23,431 bases of DNA from an uncultured Caldimicrobium sp. (GCA_938091475.1 CALLJI010000207.1:1-23431); one strand, 5' to 3'; numbered from the stretch's first letter, positions 15,771-23,216 are shown. The notes: generated by a model from the sequence alone, not told the origin. Made by a program: numbers and translations.

Positions 15771-17070
15771 ATCCATAAAGAGGTATATTTCTAAACTTGA
15801 AGAGTTTACGCCTTTTGAGGTGTATGGCTATATAACTAAGGTTACGGGGATATTACTTGAAAGCTCTGGACCAAAGCTTAGAATTGGCGATCTATGTCGG
15901 ATTGTAGGAAAAGAGGTTGAAACCTTAGCAGAGGTAGTAGGATTTAAAGAAGATAAATTAAGCTTAATTGCCTTAAAGGAGATTCAGGGTTTAGAGATTG
16001 GGGCTAAGGTAATACCTTTAAATAGATGGCATTGTCCTGTAGGTAGCTCATATATTGGAAGGGTGGTTAATGCCCTGGGAGAACCCATAGACTATAAAGA
16101 ACCACCTGCACCTGAGGATTTTTATTCTCTTTATGGGGATCCACTCAAGCCTTTAGAAAGGGATAGAATAAGGGAGATTTTAGATGTAGGTATAAAGGGT
16201 ATAAATATCTTTTTAACTATTGGTGTGGGACAAAGAGTGGCTATTATGGCTGGATCCGGGGTTGGGAAAAGCACCCTTCTGGGGATGCTGGCTAGATACA
16301 CCAAAGCAGATATAAATATCATTGCCCTAATTGGCGAGAGGGGAAGAGAGGTAAGAGAATTCATAGAGAGGGATTTAGGAGAAGAGGGTTTAAAGAGATC
16401 AGTGGTCGTTGTCTCTACTTCAGATGAAAGTCCAGCCCTGAGAATTAGAGCTGCCTATTATGCCACAGCTTTGGCTGAGTACTTTAGAGATCAAGGAAAA
16501 AAAGTCTTATTACTTATGGATTCCCTAACCAGATTTTGTATGGCTGGAAGGGAGATTGGCTTAGCCAGTGGAGAGCCTCCGACCGCACGAGGTTACACCC
16601 CTTCTGTTTTTGCTATGCTTCCAAGGCTATTGGAGAGGGCAGGGCCTAAAATAGGAGCAGGTGCTATCACAGGGATTTATACAGTTTTAGTGGAAGGAGA
16701 TGATATGAATGATCCAATTGCAGATGCAGTGAGAAGTATTGTAGATGGGCATATTGTTCTCTCAAGAGACTTGGCTCAAGAAGGGCATTATCCACCCATA
16801 GATATTTTGGCGAGTATTTCCAGAGTTATGAGGGATATTGTATCAAAGGAACAAATTCTTCTCACTCAAGAAGCCATAAGTCTTTTAGCTACCTATAGAA
16901 AAGCAGAAGATTTAATCAATATCGGAGCCTATGTAAAGGGATTAAATCCAGAAATAGACCAAGCTTTAGAATTGGTACCTAAGATAAAAGCCTTTTTAAA
17001 GCAAGAGATAGAAGAAAGTTGCTCCTTGGAAGAAGGAGTAAATCAGTTAAGAGAAATATTAAAAGGTTAG
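15760..17070 (+). CDS. fliI: Flagellum-specific export ATPase FliI
   Basis: This 436-residue F1-beta-like ATPase energises flagellar type III export. Walker A GSGVGKST is at about 165-172, Walker B KVLLLMDSLTR at 248-258, with PPTARGYTPSVFAMLPRLLE and a GAITGIYTVLVEGDDMNDPI block that are diagnostic for FliI/SctN rather than for F-type ATPase. The ATG at 15760 overlaps the fliH stop by 11 bp; an alternative in-frame TTG at 15751 would add three residues. fliJ follows after 3 bp. Confidence 0.96.
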   Translation: MQVKSIKRYISKLEEFTPFEVYGYITKVTGILLESSGPKLRIGDLCRIVGKEVETLAEVVGFKEDKLSLIALKEIQGLEIGAKVIPLNRWHCPVGSSYIGRVVNALGEPIDYKEPPAPEDFYSLYGDPLKPLERDRIREILDVGIKGINIFLTIGVGQRVAIMAGSGVGKSTLLGMLARYTKADINIIALIGERGREVREFIERDLGEEGLKRSVVVVSTSDESPALRIRAAYYATALAEYFRDQGKKVLLLMDSLTRFCMAGREIGLASGEPPTARGYTPSVFAMLPRLLERAGPKIGAGAITGIYTVLVEGDDMNDPIADAVRSIVDGHIVLSRDLAQEGHYPPIDILASISRVMRDIVSKEQILLTQEAISLLATYRKAEDLINIGAYVKGLNPEIDQALELVPKIKAFLKQEIEESCSLEEGVNQLREILKG

Positions 17071-17073
17071 GAG

Positions 17074-17514
17074 ATGAAAAGGAAGGTCAAACTTCTTAAA
17101 CTGCTTTCCTGGTACAAAAAACTCCAGGAAGAAAATTGCAAAGTCAGAGTCTATTATGCCAGAGCGAATTTACAGAAACTTCTTGAGGAAAAAAACTTAA
17201 TTGAAGAGGAATATAAAGAGAGCTCTGAGTATTTGGAAAGTAAGGGGAGTTTTAATGGAGAGGAGTTTAGGGCATGGTTAAATTATTTACAAGTCCTTTT
17301 AGAGTTTAAAGAAATTGCCGATAATAAAGTGCAGATGCAAAAGGAAATTTTAGAAAAACTTAAAGAAGAGCTACAATCACTTCATAGAGAAAAAAGGCTT
17401 GTAGAGAGATTCACAGAAAAAGTGCTATTTAGGTTTAATATGGAAGAGTATAAGAGGGCAATTAAAGAGTTAGATGAACTTACCTTATTAAGAAAAGGGA
17501 GAGGTCTTGCTTAA
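17074..17514 (+). CDS. fliJ: Flagellar export chaperone FliJ
   Basis: This 146-residue, strongly charged coiled-coil protein (LLSWYKKLQEENCKVRVYYA to the C terminus) has the size, composition and position of FliJ, the stalk-like partner of FliI. FliJ sequences are poorly conserved, so identification rests on length, predicted long helices and location directly after fliI. The start has TAGGAG four bases upstream. It overlaps the next gene by 8 bp. Confidence 0.85.
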   Translation: MKRKVKLLKLLSWYKKLQEENCKVRVYYARANLQKLLEEKNLIEEEYKESSEYLESKGSFNGEEFRAWLNYLQVLLEFKEIADNKVQMQKEILEKLKEELQSLHREKRLVERFTEKVLFRFNMEEYKRAIKELDELTLLRKGRGLA

Positions 17515-18043
17515 GGTTTTTAAATTAAGAAATCTTATTAAAGTTTTATTACTCATAGTGATTTTTAAATTTATCTTGGCTTCCTTCTACTTTATTTCAG
17601 TGACCGCTCCTCTTTCGGCTAAGGAGAGTAATGCCACATTTACTTGTTCTCCTGAGGTCTCTGATTTTCTTCATTTGGAGAAGGAGCGAATACTTTTGAA
17701 GGCTAAGGAACTTGAAAGCCGAGAAAGGGAGCTTAAGCTCTATGAAAAGAGATTAGAGGAACAAATGAATGCTTTAATGCAACTATCCCAAGAGGTAGAG
17801 GAAAAACTGAATAGGATTTCTGCTATTCAGGATGAGAGAGTAAAACTTTTGGTTAAGGCCTACTCTGAGATGACCCCATCTAAAGCGGCTCAACAACTTA
17901 TCAATATGGATAGGGAGATGGCTGTGAAGATTTTGAGTCAGTTAAAGAGTAATCAAGTAGCAAGCATTTTAAGTGCTATGCCTCCTGAGAAAGCAGCTGC
18001 TATGGCTGAGGCTCTCTCAGGCTATCCTCCAAAAGAAATTTAG
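17507..18043 (+). CDS. MotE-like flagellar protein with MgtE N-terminal-like domain (TTG start)
   Basis: This 178-residue protein has one transmembrane segment (about 10-31), a coiled coil (about 55-110) and a C-terminal domain, MTPSKAAQQLINMDREMAVK to about residue 172, like the MgtE N-terminal/FliG-type helical repeats. This is the MotE architecture, a periplasmic chaperone for a stator-associated protein in some bacteria, and such genes often follow fliJ. The start is a TTG overlapping the end of fliJ, with AAGGGAGAGG upstream; no earlier ATG exists. It is the last gene of the flagellar run. Its final 44 bp overlap the opposing tatC-family gene and no terminator is visible between them. 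Confidence 0.8.
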   Translation: MLKVFKLRNLIKVLLLIVIFKFILASFYFISVTAPLSAKESNATFTCSPEVSDFLHLEKERILLKAKELESRERELKLYEKRLEEQMNALMQLSQEVEEKLNRISAIQDERVKLLVKAYSEMTPSKAAQQLINMDREMAVKILSQLKSNQVASILSAMPPEKAAAMAEALSGYPPKEI

Positions 18044-18743
18044 ATCCTTTGATGAGTTTTCCCAAAAGTAAACCTAATTCAAAAAGAAGATAAATAGGCA
18101 GGGCAAGAAGACTCATATTAATAGCATCAGGAGTAGGTGTTACAATAGCAGAGAATAACACAATAAAGAAAAAGATTTCTTTACGATATCTGGTAAGTTT
18201 TACAGGGTTTAATATGCCAATTAGACTTAGAACAGACAAGAATAAGGGCAATTCAAAGATAAATCCAAAGACTAAAAGAAAAAAACTAAAAAAATTAACA
18301 AAGTGGGATAGGGAGATAGCCGCCTCTAAAGTTTCTGTCTTAAAGGAAATCAAAAATTTTATACCATAAGGTAAGGTAATAAAATAAGCAAAGGCAATGC
18401 CTGAATAGAAAAAGACCAATCCTAAAAGATAGAGAAGCAGTAAGAATTTTTTTTTAAGAGAAAGCATAAAGTCTATGAGAGAAAGTATTCCCAAATATAC
18501 TAATGGAAAGGTTATTATGATAAAGAGAGTGAAAGTGAATTTTAATAAGGCTAAAAGGGGTTCTGTTGGGGTGAAAAAGACAAATTTTTGTTGAAATCTC
18601 TTTTGTAGATAGAGCAAAAGTTCAGGAGATAACCAAAAAAGCGACAGGAAAACCGCAAGAGCAAGTGGCAAAAGTAGAAGCCCTTTTTTTCTTAAGAAAA
18701 AAAAGCCTCTTTTGAGGGCTCTAATAAGAGAAGCGCGTTCCAT
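18000..18743 (-). CDS. tatC: TatC-family protein translocase subunit, atypical N terminus
   Basis: This 247-residue integral membrane protein has six hydrophobic segments (about 22-38, 66-90, 99-121, 144-170, 188-202 and 211-230), as in TatC, the receptor of the twin-arginine export pathway. Family hallmarks are FFTPTEPLLALLKF, the FFYSGIAFAYFITLPYGIKF block, FGFIFELPLFLSVLSLIGIL with Glu164, and the C-terminal RYRKEIFFFI...TPTPDAINMSLLALPIYLLFE. The HLxELRxR motif expected near the N terminus is missing; RALKRGFFFLRKKG is found in its place. The second acidic signal-binding residue (Glu103 in E. coli) has no obvious match either. It could be a diverged TatC or a paralogue. It lies 9 bp after purQ, probably co-transcribed, and its 3' end overlaps the flagellar operon. 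Confidence 0.85.
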   Translation of the reverse strand: MERASLIRALKRGFFFLRKKGLLLLPLALAVFLSLFWLSPELLLYLQKRFQQKFVFFTPTEPLLALLKFTFTLFIIITFPLVYLGILSLIDFMLSLKKKFLLLLYLLGLVFFYSGIAFAYFITLPYGIKFLISFKTETLEAAISLSHFVNFFSFFLLVFGFIFELPLFLSVLSLIGILNPVKLTRYRKEIFFFIVLFSAIVTPTPDAINMSLLALPIYLLFELGLLLGKLIKGSKFLLEDSLREPQP

Positions 18744-18752
18744 TAGAGGCGT

Positions 18753-19565
18753 TTAAAGCACATTTTTTTTCACCCAATTAACCCCATTTTCAAAGATAAG
18801 GAGCCCTTGAGGATAGGAAAGGTTTAGCCGTGTCCAACGAGGGTGATTGGTGACATCATTGAAGGCCTCTGGATGGGGCATAAGCCCAAAGATTCTTCCA
18901 GTGGGATCACAAAGACCAGCTACAGCTTTTTGTGAACCATTGGGATTATAAGGGTAAACTTGGGTAGGTGCCTTAGTTTCAGGATCAATGTATTGAAGAG
19001 CTATTTGACCATTAATTTCCCATTCTTTTAAAAGCTCTTCATTTTCAGCCACTAATTTCCCTTCGCCATGTCTTACAGGTAGGTACAGCTCTTCAAGCCC
19101 TTGAAGAAATACACAAGGGGTGTTAGCCTTTACCTTTAAATGAACCCATCTATCTTCAAACTTTCCCGAATCATTATAGGTAAGGGTAACCTTTCTTTGT
19201 CCTAAATAGGGTCCTCCAGGGAGGAGACCAGTTTTTACTAAAAGTTGAAAGCCATTGCAAATTCCAAGCATTAGGCCACCTTGTGCAAGAAACTTTATGA
19301 ATTCTTCCCAAAGAGGGATTTTACCTTTGATTTTTAAATATCTAAAACGATGGGCACAAGCCTGAGCAGAACCTAAGTGATCCCCATTTAAAAAACCACC
19401 TGGAAAACATAAGATGTGATAATTAAGCAAGCTTTTTTCTCCGGACAAGATCTCTGAGAGATGAATTATTTCAGCAGAAGCCCCCACCTTTTCAAATACG
19501 AATTTCGTCTCCTCTTCGCAATTAATTCCATATCCCCATAACACTAAGACTTTTACCTTTTTCAT
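18753..19565 (-). CDS. purQ: Phosphoribosylformylglycinamidine synthase, glutaminase subunit
   Basis: This 270-residue class I glutamine amidotransferase supplies ammonia to PurL in the fourth step of purine synthesis. The N-terminal WGYGINCEEET block is a PurQ signature, FPGGFLNGDHLGSA follows, and the catalytic triad is visible as Cys103 in LGICNGFQLL and His221/Glu223 in GLMPHPEAF. At about 270 residues it is longer than the 227-residue Bacillus enzyme and similar to longer PurQ variants. I chose the ATG at 19565 because GGAAAAGGGG precedes it; an upstream in-frame start at 19619 would add 18 residues with no family match. No other pur gene is nearby. A divergent promoter region lies upstream. 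Confidence 0.93.
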   Translation of the reverse strand: MKKVKVLVLWGYGINCEEETKFVFEKVGASAEIIHLSEILSGEKSLLNYHILCFPGGFLNGDHLGSAQACAHRFRYLKIKGKIPLWEEFIKFLAQGGLMLGICNGFQLLVKTGLLPGGPYLGQRKVTLTYNDSGKFEDRWVHLKVKANTPCVFLQGLEELYLPVRHGEGKLVAENEELLKEWEINGQIALQYIDPETKAPTQVYPYNPNGSQKAVAGLCDPTGRIFGLMPHPEAFNDVTNHPRWTRLNLSYPQGLLIFENGVNWVKKNVL

Positions 19566-19583
19566 CCCCTTTTCCTTTCCATC

Positions 19584-19611
19584 TTGGCAATCATCTTGAT
19601 TAGAGTATAAT
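19584..19611 (+). promoter_or_regulatory. Promoter of the ChaN/PDZ fusion gene
   Basis: TTGGCA (19584-19589) and TATAAT (19606-19611) with a 16-base spacer form a near-consensus sigma-70 promoter. The expected start near 19618 gives a leader of about 32 bases. The ribosome site before ATG 19650 is weak (AAGAG). Confidence 0.6.
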
Positions 19612-19618
19612 AAACCCA

Positions 19619-19646
19619 ATTATACCTCTAAACTTAAAAATCCCAA
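19619..19646 (-). promoter_or_regulatory. Promoter of purQ-tatC
   Basis: Read on the minus strand, TTGGGA (19646-19641) and TATAAT (19624-19619) have a 16-base spacer. The expected start near 19612 lies about 47 bases before the purQ ATG. The two opposing -10 boxes are separated by only 7 bp, so polymerase could hardly occupy both at once. Confidence 0.55.
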
Positions 19647-19649
19647 GAG

Positions 19650-22454
19650 ATGAAGAGATTGATTTTACTTTTCATATGTTTTCTGCTTCCCGCTTTAGCT
19701 TTGGCTAATCCTATTCCAAGTAGATATCAATTAGAAGTTGTAACTGAAAAAAATTTGCTTAAGGGGAAGGCTCAATTTGAGTTGCTTAGAGAGGGTTTAT
19801 ATGAGTTTAATAAAGGGAATTTAAAAATTCTCTCCATAGAACTTGACTCTAAGCCTCTCAAAATAACTTCTTCTGCCGATACAAATACCCTTAGAATTTT
19901 TAATCCTCAAAAAAAAGGTACCTTAGAAATTAGCTTTGAAGTTAACTTAGAGACTGGCAATACCCTTTATCCACAAATCTTGGAGGACTATTTACCCTAT
20001 CCCAAAGATGCTTTCTTGTGGGAAATGACCCTCAATGTTAAAGATGAAAAGGGTTTAAATCTTTTTATTCCTTACGAAGAAAAAGAAGCAATAAATGAAG
20101 AAAAGAATCTCTATAAAATAACAAAACCTTTATTGAAACCACCTCCTTTGATCAGGGGTTCTTTTATTCATAGAAAACTATCCTTTACAGGGGGAGAACT
20201 TGAATTTTTATTTCCAAAATTCTCTTCCGAGCAAGAATGGAAGGAATTTGAAAGATATTTTCAAAAAGAAATCGTCAAATACCCCTTGCCTGAGGTACTT
20301 TTTCCTTTCAAAAAATTGTATTTTATGCCTTTTTTTGAAAAAAGAAGCTATCCTCTACTAACTTTACTACCCTTAAATTTAAAGGAGGGATATGAACCAA
20401 TTTTGGAAGCTCAGATCAGCCAAACTCTTAAATATGGCTTAAATCTGCACCAATCCTATCTTTTAGAAGGTCTAAAAACTTATTTAACCTCCTATGTTCT
20501 TTCACCCACAAAAAAAGAATTTAGAAAAAAGCTCCTCTTAAGAGATAGCGAAGAAGCCAAGGCTTTCTTTTATCTTTATGAAAAAATAGAGAGTATAGGA
20601 GAAAAGGCCTTTGAGGAATTTTTGAAAAACTATGTGCAGAGATATCTTTTTAATGGTTCCACAGAGGAGCTTTTTATAGGAAATTTATCTAAACTTGCCA
20701 ATTCCTCCTTTAAGGTGGATTTTGAGACCTTCCAAAAGGTTGATTTAATTACGGAATTTGAAGTATCCTCTTTAGAGAATGAAAATAGATTTTTTTTAAG
20801 GGTTAAAATTTTGCAGGAGAGGGCTTTTAGACCCTTTCCCCTTGAAATAGTGGTTGAAACTGAAAAAGGAGAAAAGATTAAAAGAAAGCTCTATTTAAGC
20901 CATAAGGAAAATTTCTTTGATTTGTTTTTTACTCACAAACCCCTCAGAGTCACTCTGGATGATGAATATAAAATCTATCGTAGCCTCTCCTTTGAAGAAT
21001 CCCCTTTTACTTGGGAGAGACTTTTCTCAAGTAAAGGTATAATCTATCTTGCTAAAAAAGAGGCACTACCTCTATATAGAGATTTGATCACTAACCTAAG
21101 GGAAAAGGGCTATTCACTTAAATTTGAGTCTCTGGAGCTTAATTCCTTACCGAGAGAAAATCTAATTTTTCTGGAAACCTTACCTATAAATTTTCATCTT
21201 CCCTCTCCTATGGACGGTTTTTATTTTAGAATTCTACCGCATCCCCATTCACAAGATCATTTTTTGGCCTTTATCAAAATTTCCTCTGCTCCGGATCTTA
21301 AAAAAATTCTCTCAAAGAGAGAACAATTAAAGACTGCTCAAGAATTTCACTTTAAAAAAGGAGAATGGGTTTTTAATAGGCAAAATTTTGCAAAAGAGGG
21401 TATAATCCTTGAAATTCAAGAAAAACCCAAATTTTATGGAATGAGGCCACAAGATTTAAAAAGTTTGGAAAATTTTATACCAGAGCTTTTACCTGTTCAA
21501 GTAATTCTCATTGGAGAAAATCATGATGAATATTCCCATCACCTCTTTCAACTTGAGATAATTAAGCAGTTCTATAACCTTGTAGGTCCTCAGGTTGTGA
21601 TAGGACTTGAAATGGTGCAAAAACCCTTTCAAAAATCCTTAGATGATTTTATCTTAGGGAAAATCAGTGAAGAAGAGTTGTTAAAAAAAATTGAGTATTA
21701 TGAAAGGTGGAAGTTTGATTATAGGCTTTATAGAGATATTTTCCTTTTGGCCAAGGAGAAAAAATTAAAGCTCTTAGCCCTTGATCTTCCGCAAGAGGTA
21801 ACAAAAAAGGTTTTTAAAAGTGGATTGAACAATCTTTCAGAGGCAGAGAAAAAATATTTGCCTGAAATGGATCTAAATAATCCAAGTTATAGGGAATTCC
21901 TAAGAAAGGTTTTTTGGTTGCATAATTTTGATAATGGAACCAACTTTGAGTATTTTTATCAAGCTCAACTTCTTAGAGATGAAGCTATGGCTGAAGAAAT
22001 AGTTAATTTTTTGAAAAAAAATCCAGAGAAGAAAATGATTGTTTTAGTGGGTAAAGGACATATTCAGGATAAGTATGGCATACCCTGGGCCTTAAAGAAA
22101 AGAAATTTTTCTAATTTTAAAACTATAGTTTTAGGAGAAGTAGAAATTTTATCTCCTGTGCTTGCAGATTATTGGTTTAATCCGGGTCCTATGGAGTACG
22201 AAAAAAGTCCTACCCTGGGAGTTGTAGTGGAGGAGGTTCAAGAGGGCTTGGTTATAAAGGAGGTCAAAAAAGGCTCCCTGGCTGACTCGCTTAACCTCAA
22301 ACCAGGCGATATACTCTTGATGTTAGACAATAAACCATTAAAAAAGATAGCTGATTTAAAAATACTACTTACCTTTAAAAGAAAAGACTCGGAAATATAC
22401 TTAAAGATAAAAAGGAAAGAGGAAACGCTGGATTTAAAAGGTAATTTAAAATAG
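19650..22454 (+). CDS. Exported fusion: degenerate M1-peptidase-like region, ChaN-type domain, PDZ domain
   Basis: This 934-residue protein begins with a signal peptide (1-19, ending ALALA) and is probably periplasmic or membrane-attached. Residues 20 to about 330 resemble an M1 aminopeptidase layout: a beta-rich start, then AQISQTLKYGL where HExxH would be expected, then HQSYLLEGLKTYLTSYVL like the WxxEGxAxYL segment. The zinc ligands are absent, so it is probably a pseudo-peptidase. A middle region (about 345-610) has no recognisable match. Residues 618-840 form a ChaN/Cofac_haem_bdg-type domain, with ILIGENHDEYSHH, VVIGLEMVQ and VLVGKGHIQDKYGIP. Residues about 855-930 are a PDZ domain (GVVVEEVQEGLVIKEVKKGS, then LKPGDILLMLDNKPL). 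ChaN binds haem in Campylobacter; haem binding here is not shown. Expressed divergently from purQ. Confidence 0.85.
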   Translation: MKRLILLFICFLLPALALANPIPSRYQLEVVTEKNLLKGKAQFELLREGLYEFNKGNLKILSIELDSKPLKITSSADTNTLRIFNPQKKGTLEISFEVNLETGNTLYPQILEDYLPYPKDAFLWEMTLNVKDEKGLNLFIPYEEKEAINEEKNLYKITKPLLKPPPLIRGSFIHRKLSFTGGELEFLFPKFSSEQEWKEFERYFQKEIVKYPLPEVLFPFKKLYFMPFFEKRSYPLLTLLPLNLKEGYEPILEAQISQTLKYGLNLHQSYLLEGLKTYLTSYVLSPTKKEFRKKLLLRDSEEAKAFFYLYEKIESIGEKAFEEFLKNYVQRYLFNGSTEELFIGNLSKLANSSFKVDFETFQKVDLITEFEVSSLENENRFFLRVKILQERAFRPFPLEIVVETEKGEKIKRKLYLSHKENFFDLFFTHKPLRVTLDDEYKIYRSLSFEESPFTWERLFSSKGIIYLAKKEALPLYRDLITNLREKGYSLKFESLELNSLPRENLIFLETLPINFHLPSPMDGFYFRILPHPHSQDHFLAFIKISSAPDLKKILSKREQLKTAQEFHFKKGEWVFNRQNFAKEGIILEIQEKPKFYGMRPQDLKSLENFIPELLPVQVILIGENHDEYSHHLFQLEIIKQFYNLVGPQVVIGLEMVQKPFQKSLDDFILGKISEEELLKKIEYYERWKFDYRLYRDIFLLAKEKKLKLLALDLPQEVTKKVFKSGLNNLSEAEKKYLPEMDLNNPSYREFLRKVFWLHNFDNGTNFEYFYQAQLLRDEAMAEEIVNFLKKNPEKKMIVLVGKGHIQDKYGIPWALKKRNFSNFKTIVLGEVEILSPVLADYWFNPGPMEYEKSPTLGVVVEEVQEGLVIKEVKKGSLADSLNLKPGDILLMLDNKPLKKIADLKILLTFKRKDSEIYLKIKRKEETLDLKGNLK

Positions 22455-22545
22455 TATAGAGGTGTTATTCCTAAGGTCAGGCACACTTTTTTACTGTTTT
22501 GAATTGTCAAATTCTTCTTTATTCGCTTTCTATTATTGAATTGTA

Positions 22546-22571
22546 TTGTAGGGGCTCAGCATGCTGAGCCC
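22546..22571. repeat. Palindromic element, stem GGGCTCAGC, copy 1
   Basis: TTGTAG leads into the perfect inverted repeat GGGCTCAGC-AT-GCTGAGCCC (22552-22571). All 26 bases recur identically at 22682-22707. Confidence 0.85.
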
Positions 22572-22616
22572 AAGAATTTAAAAATCGTAGTGGCTGCCCT
22601 TGTAGCTGCCCATAAT

Positions 22617-22641
22617 GGGCAAGGCGATGCCGTGCCCCTAC
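22617..22641. repeat. Palindromic element, stem GGGCAAGGC/GCCGTGCCC
   Basis: The arms GGGCAAGGC (22617-22625) and GCCGTGCCC (22629-22637) pair with a single mismatch and are followed by CCTAC. It is a slightly decayed relative of the elements at 4533 and 6853. Confidence 0.7.
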
Positions 22642-22655
22642 ATAAAAAAGGTAGC

Positions 22656-22673
22656 CGCAGGCTTTAGCCTGCG
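22656..22673. repeat. Inverted repeat CGCAGGCT-TT-AGCCTGCG
   Basis: Perfect 8-bp arms (22656-22663 and 22666-22673) with a TT centre are preceded by GTAGC. Six T residues follow on the minus strand after GGCTACC, so it could act as a distant terminator for the HU gene, but a repeat-family origin is as likely. Confidence 0.65.
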
Positions 22674-22681
22674 AAAAATAC

Positions 22682-22707
22682 TTGTAGGGGCTCAGCATGC
22701 TGAGCCC
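22682..22707. repeat. Palindromic element, stem GGGCTCAGC, copy 2
   Basis: Exact 26-base copy of 22546-22571, 136 bp downstream and in the same orientation. The identity argues for recent duplication or conversion. Confidence 0.85.
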
Positions 22708-22794
22708 TAAGGGTTTAAAGGTTTAAACTTTGAGGGTAATTCAGGAATTGACTTGATTTGTAGAGGTAAATCACGCTTTGCCACAAAAAAATGA

Positions 22795-22814
22795 GCGATT
22801 CGTGAATCGCCCCT
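22795..22814. repeat. Palindromic element, stem GCGATTC, reversed orientation
   Basis: GCGATTC-GT-GAATCGC (22795-22810) is followed by CCCTAC. With the CCCTAC end on the right and GT in the centre, it is the reverse complement of the GTAGGGGC...AC... form. Confidence 0.75.
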
Positions 22815-22823
22815 ACAAAATAT

Positions 22824-22849
22824 CGGGCAGGGGCTAGCCCAGCCCCTAC
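22824..22849. repeat. Palindromic element with GGGCTAGCCC core
   Basis: GGGCAGGGGC and GCCCAGCCCC pair imperfectly around a self-complementary GGGCTAGCCC, ending in CTAC. It follows the element at 22795 with the spacer AAAATATC, the same junction seen at 4550-4571. Confidence 0.6.
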
Positions 22850-22939
22850 ACAATGCGATCCTTCAAGATAGTGATTAACAGTGATGATTTAAAATAGTAT
22901 CTTCTTACTTCCCTTCTCTTTGGAGAGAAATCTTTATTA

Positions 22940-23212
22940 TTACTTTACTGCGCTTTCTAATTTCTTTCCCGGACTAAATTTTACTACTTTTTTGGCAGGT
23001 ATTTTAAGAGGAGCACCTGTTCTTGGATTTCTTCCACTTCTCTCAGCTCTTTTGGCGACTTGAAAAGTTCCAAAACCAACTAAAACTACTTTATCTTCCT
23101 TTGCAATAGCCTCTTCCACTGCTTGCATAAAGGCATCTAAGAGTTTCTCAGCATTAGCCTTAGTAGTTCCAGCTATCTCTGCCATTCTCTTTACTAAATC
23201 AGCCTTGTTCAT
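22940..23212 (-). CDS. hup: HU-family DNA-binding protein
   Basis: This 90-residue nucleoid protein bends and compacts DNA as a dimer. The full HU/IHF signature is present: MNKADLVKRMAEIAGTTKAN at the N terminus, the GFGTFQVAKRAERSGRNPRT segment (about 47-66) and the beta-arm GAPLKIPAKKVVKFSPGKKL. Length matches HU (about 90), and the general HU sequence with N-terminal MNKADLV favours HU over IHF. A strong AAAGGAGGG ribosome site (23225-23217) and a near-consensus promoter lie upstream, as expected for an abundant protein. Confidence 0.96.
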   Translation of the reverse strand: MNKADLVKRMAEIAGTTKANAEKLLDAFMQAVEEAIAKEDKVVLVGFGTFQVAKRAERSGRNPRTGAPLKIPAKKVVKFSPGKKLESAVK

Positions 23213-23216
23213 AGTA

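Larger units (their letters stand above)
22455..22939. other. 485-bp non-coding gap, palindrome cluster C
   Basis: The gap lies between the converging ends of the ChaN/PDZ gene and the HU gene. From about 22546 to 22849 it holds at least six palindromes (listed separately) and decayed copies, including GTAGAGGTAAATCACGCTTT at about 22760-22779 and GTAGTGGCTGCCCTTGTAGC at about 22588-22607. No strong terminator is visible directly after either gene. No gene is credible here. Confidence 0.85.

Noticed and set aside
19566..19619. 18-residue N-terminal extension of purQ
   Set aside because: The extension has no family match and covers the promoter region; the ATG at 19565 has a good ribosome site and begins at the usual PurQ start.
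22546..22849. Possible CRISPR array in cluster C
   Set aside because: The repeats are palindromes of differing sequence with irregular spacing, and no constant repeat-spacer period or cas gene is present.
22902..22935. TTCTCT/AGAGAA inverted repeat as HU terminator
   Set aside because: No T-run follows on the minus strand; the stem is short and AT-rich.
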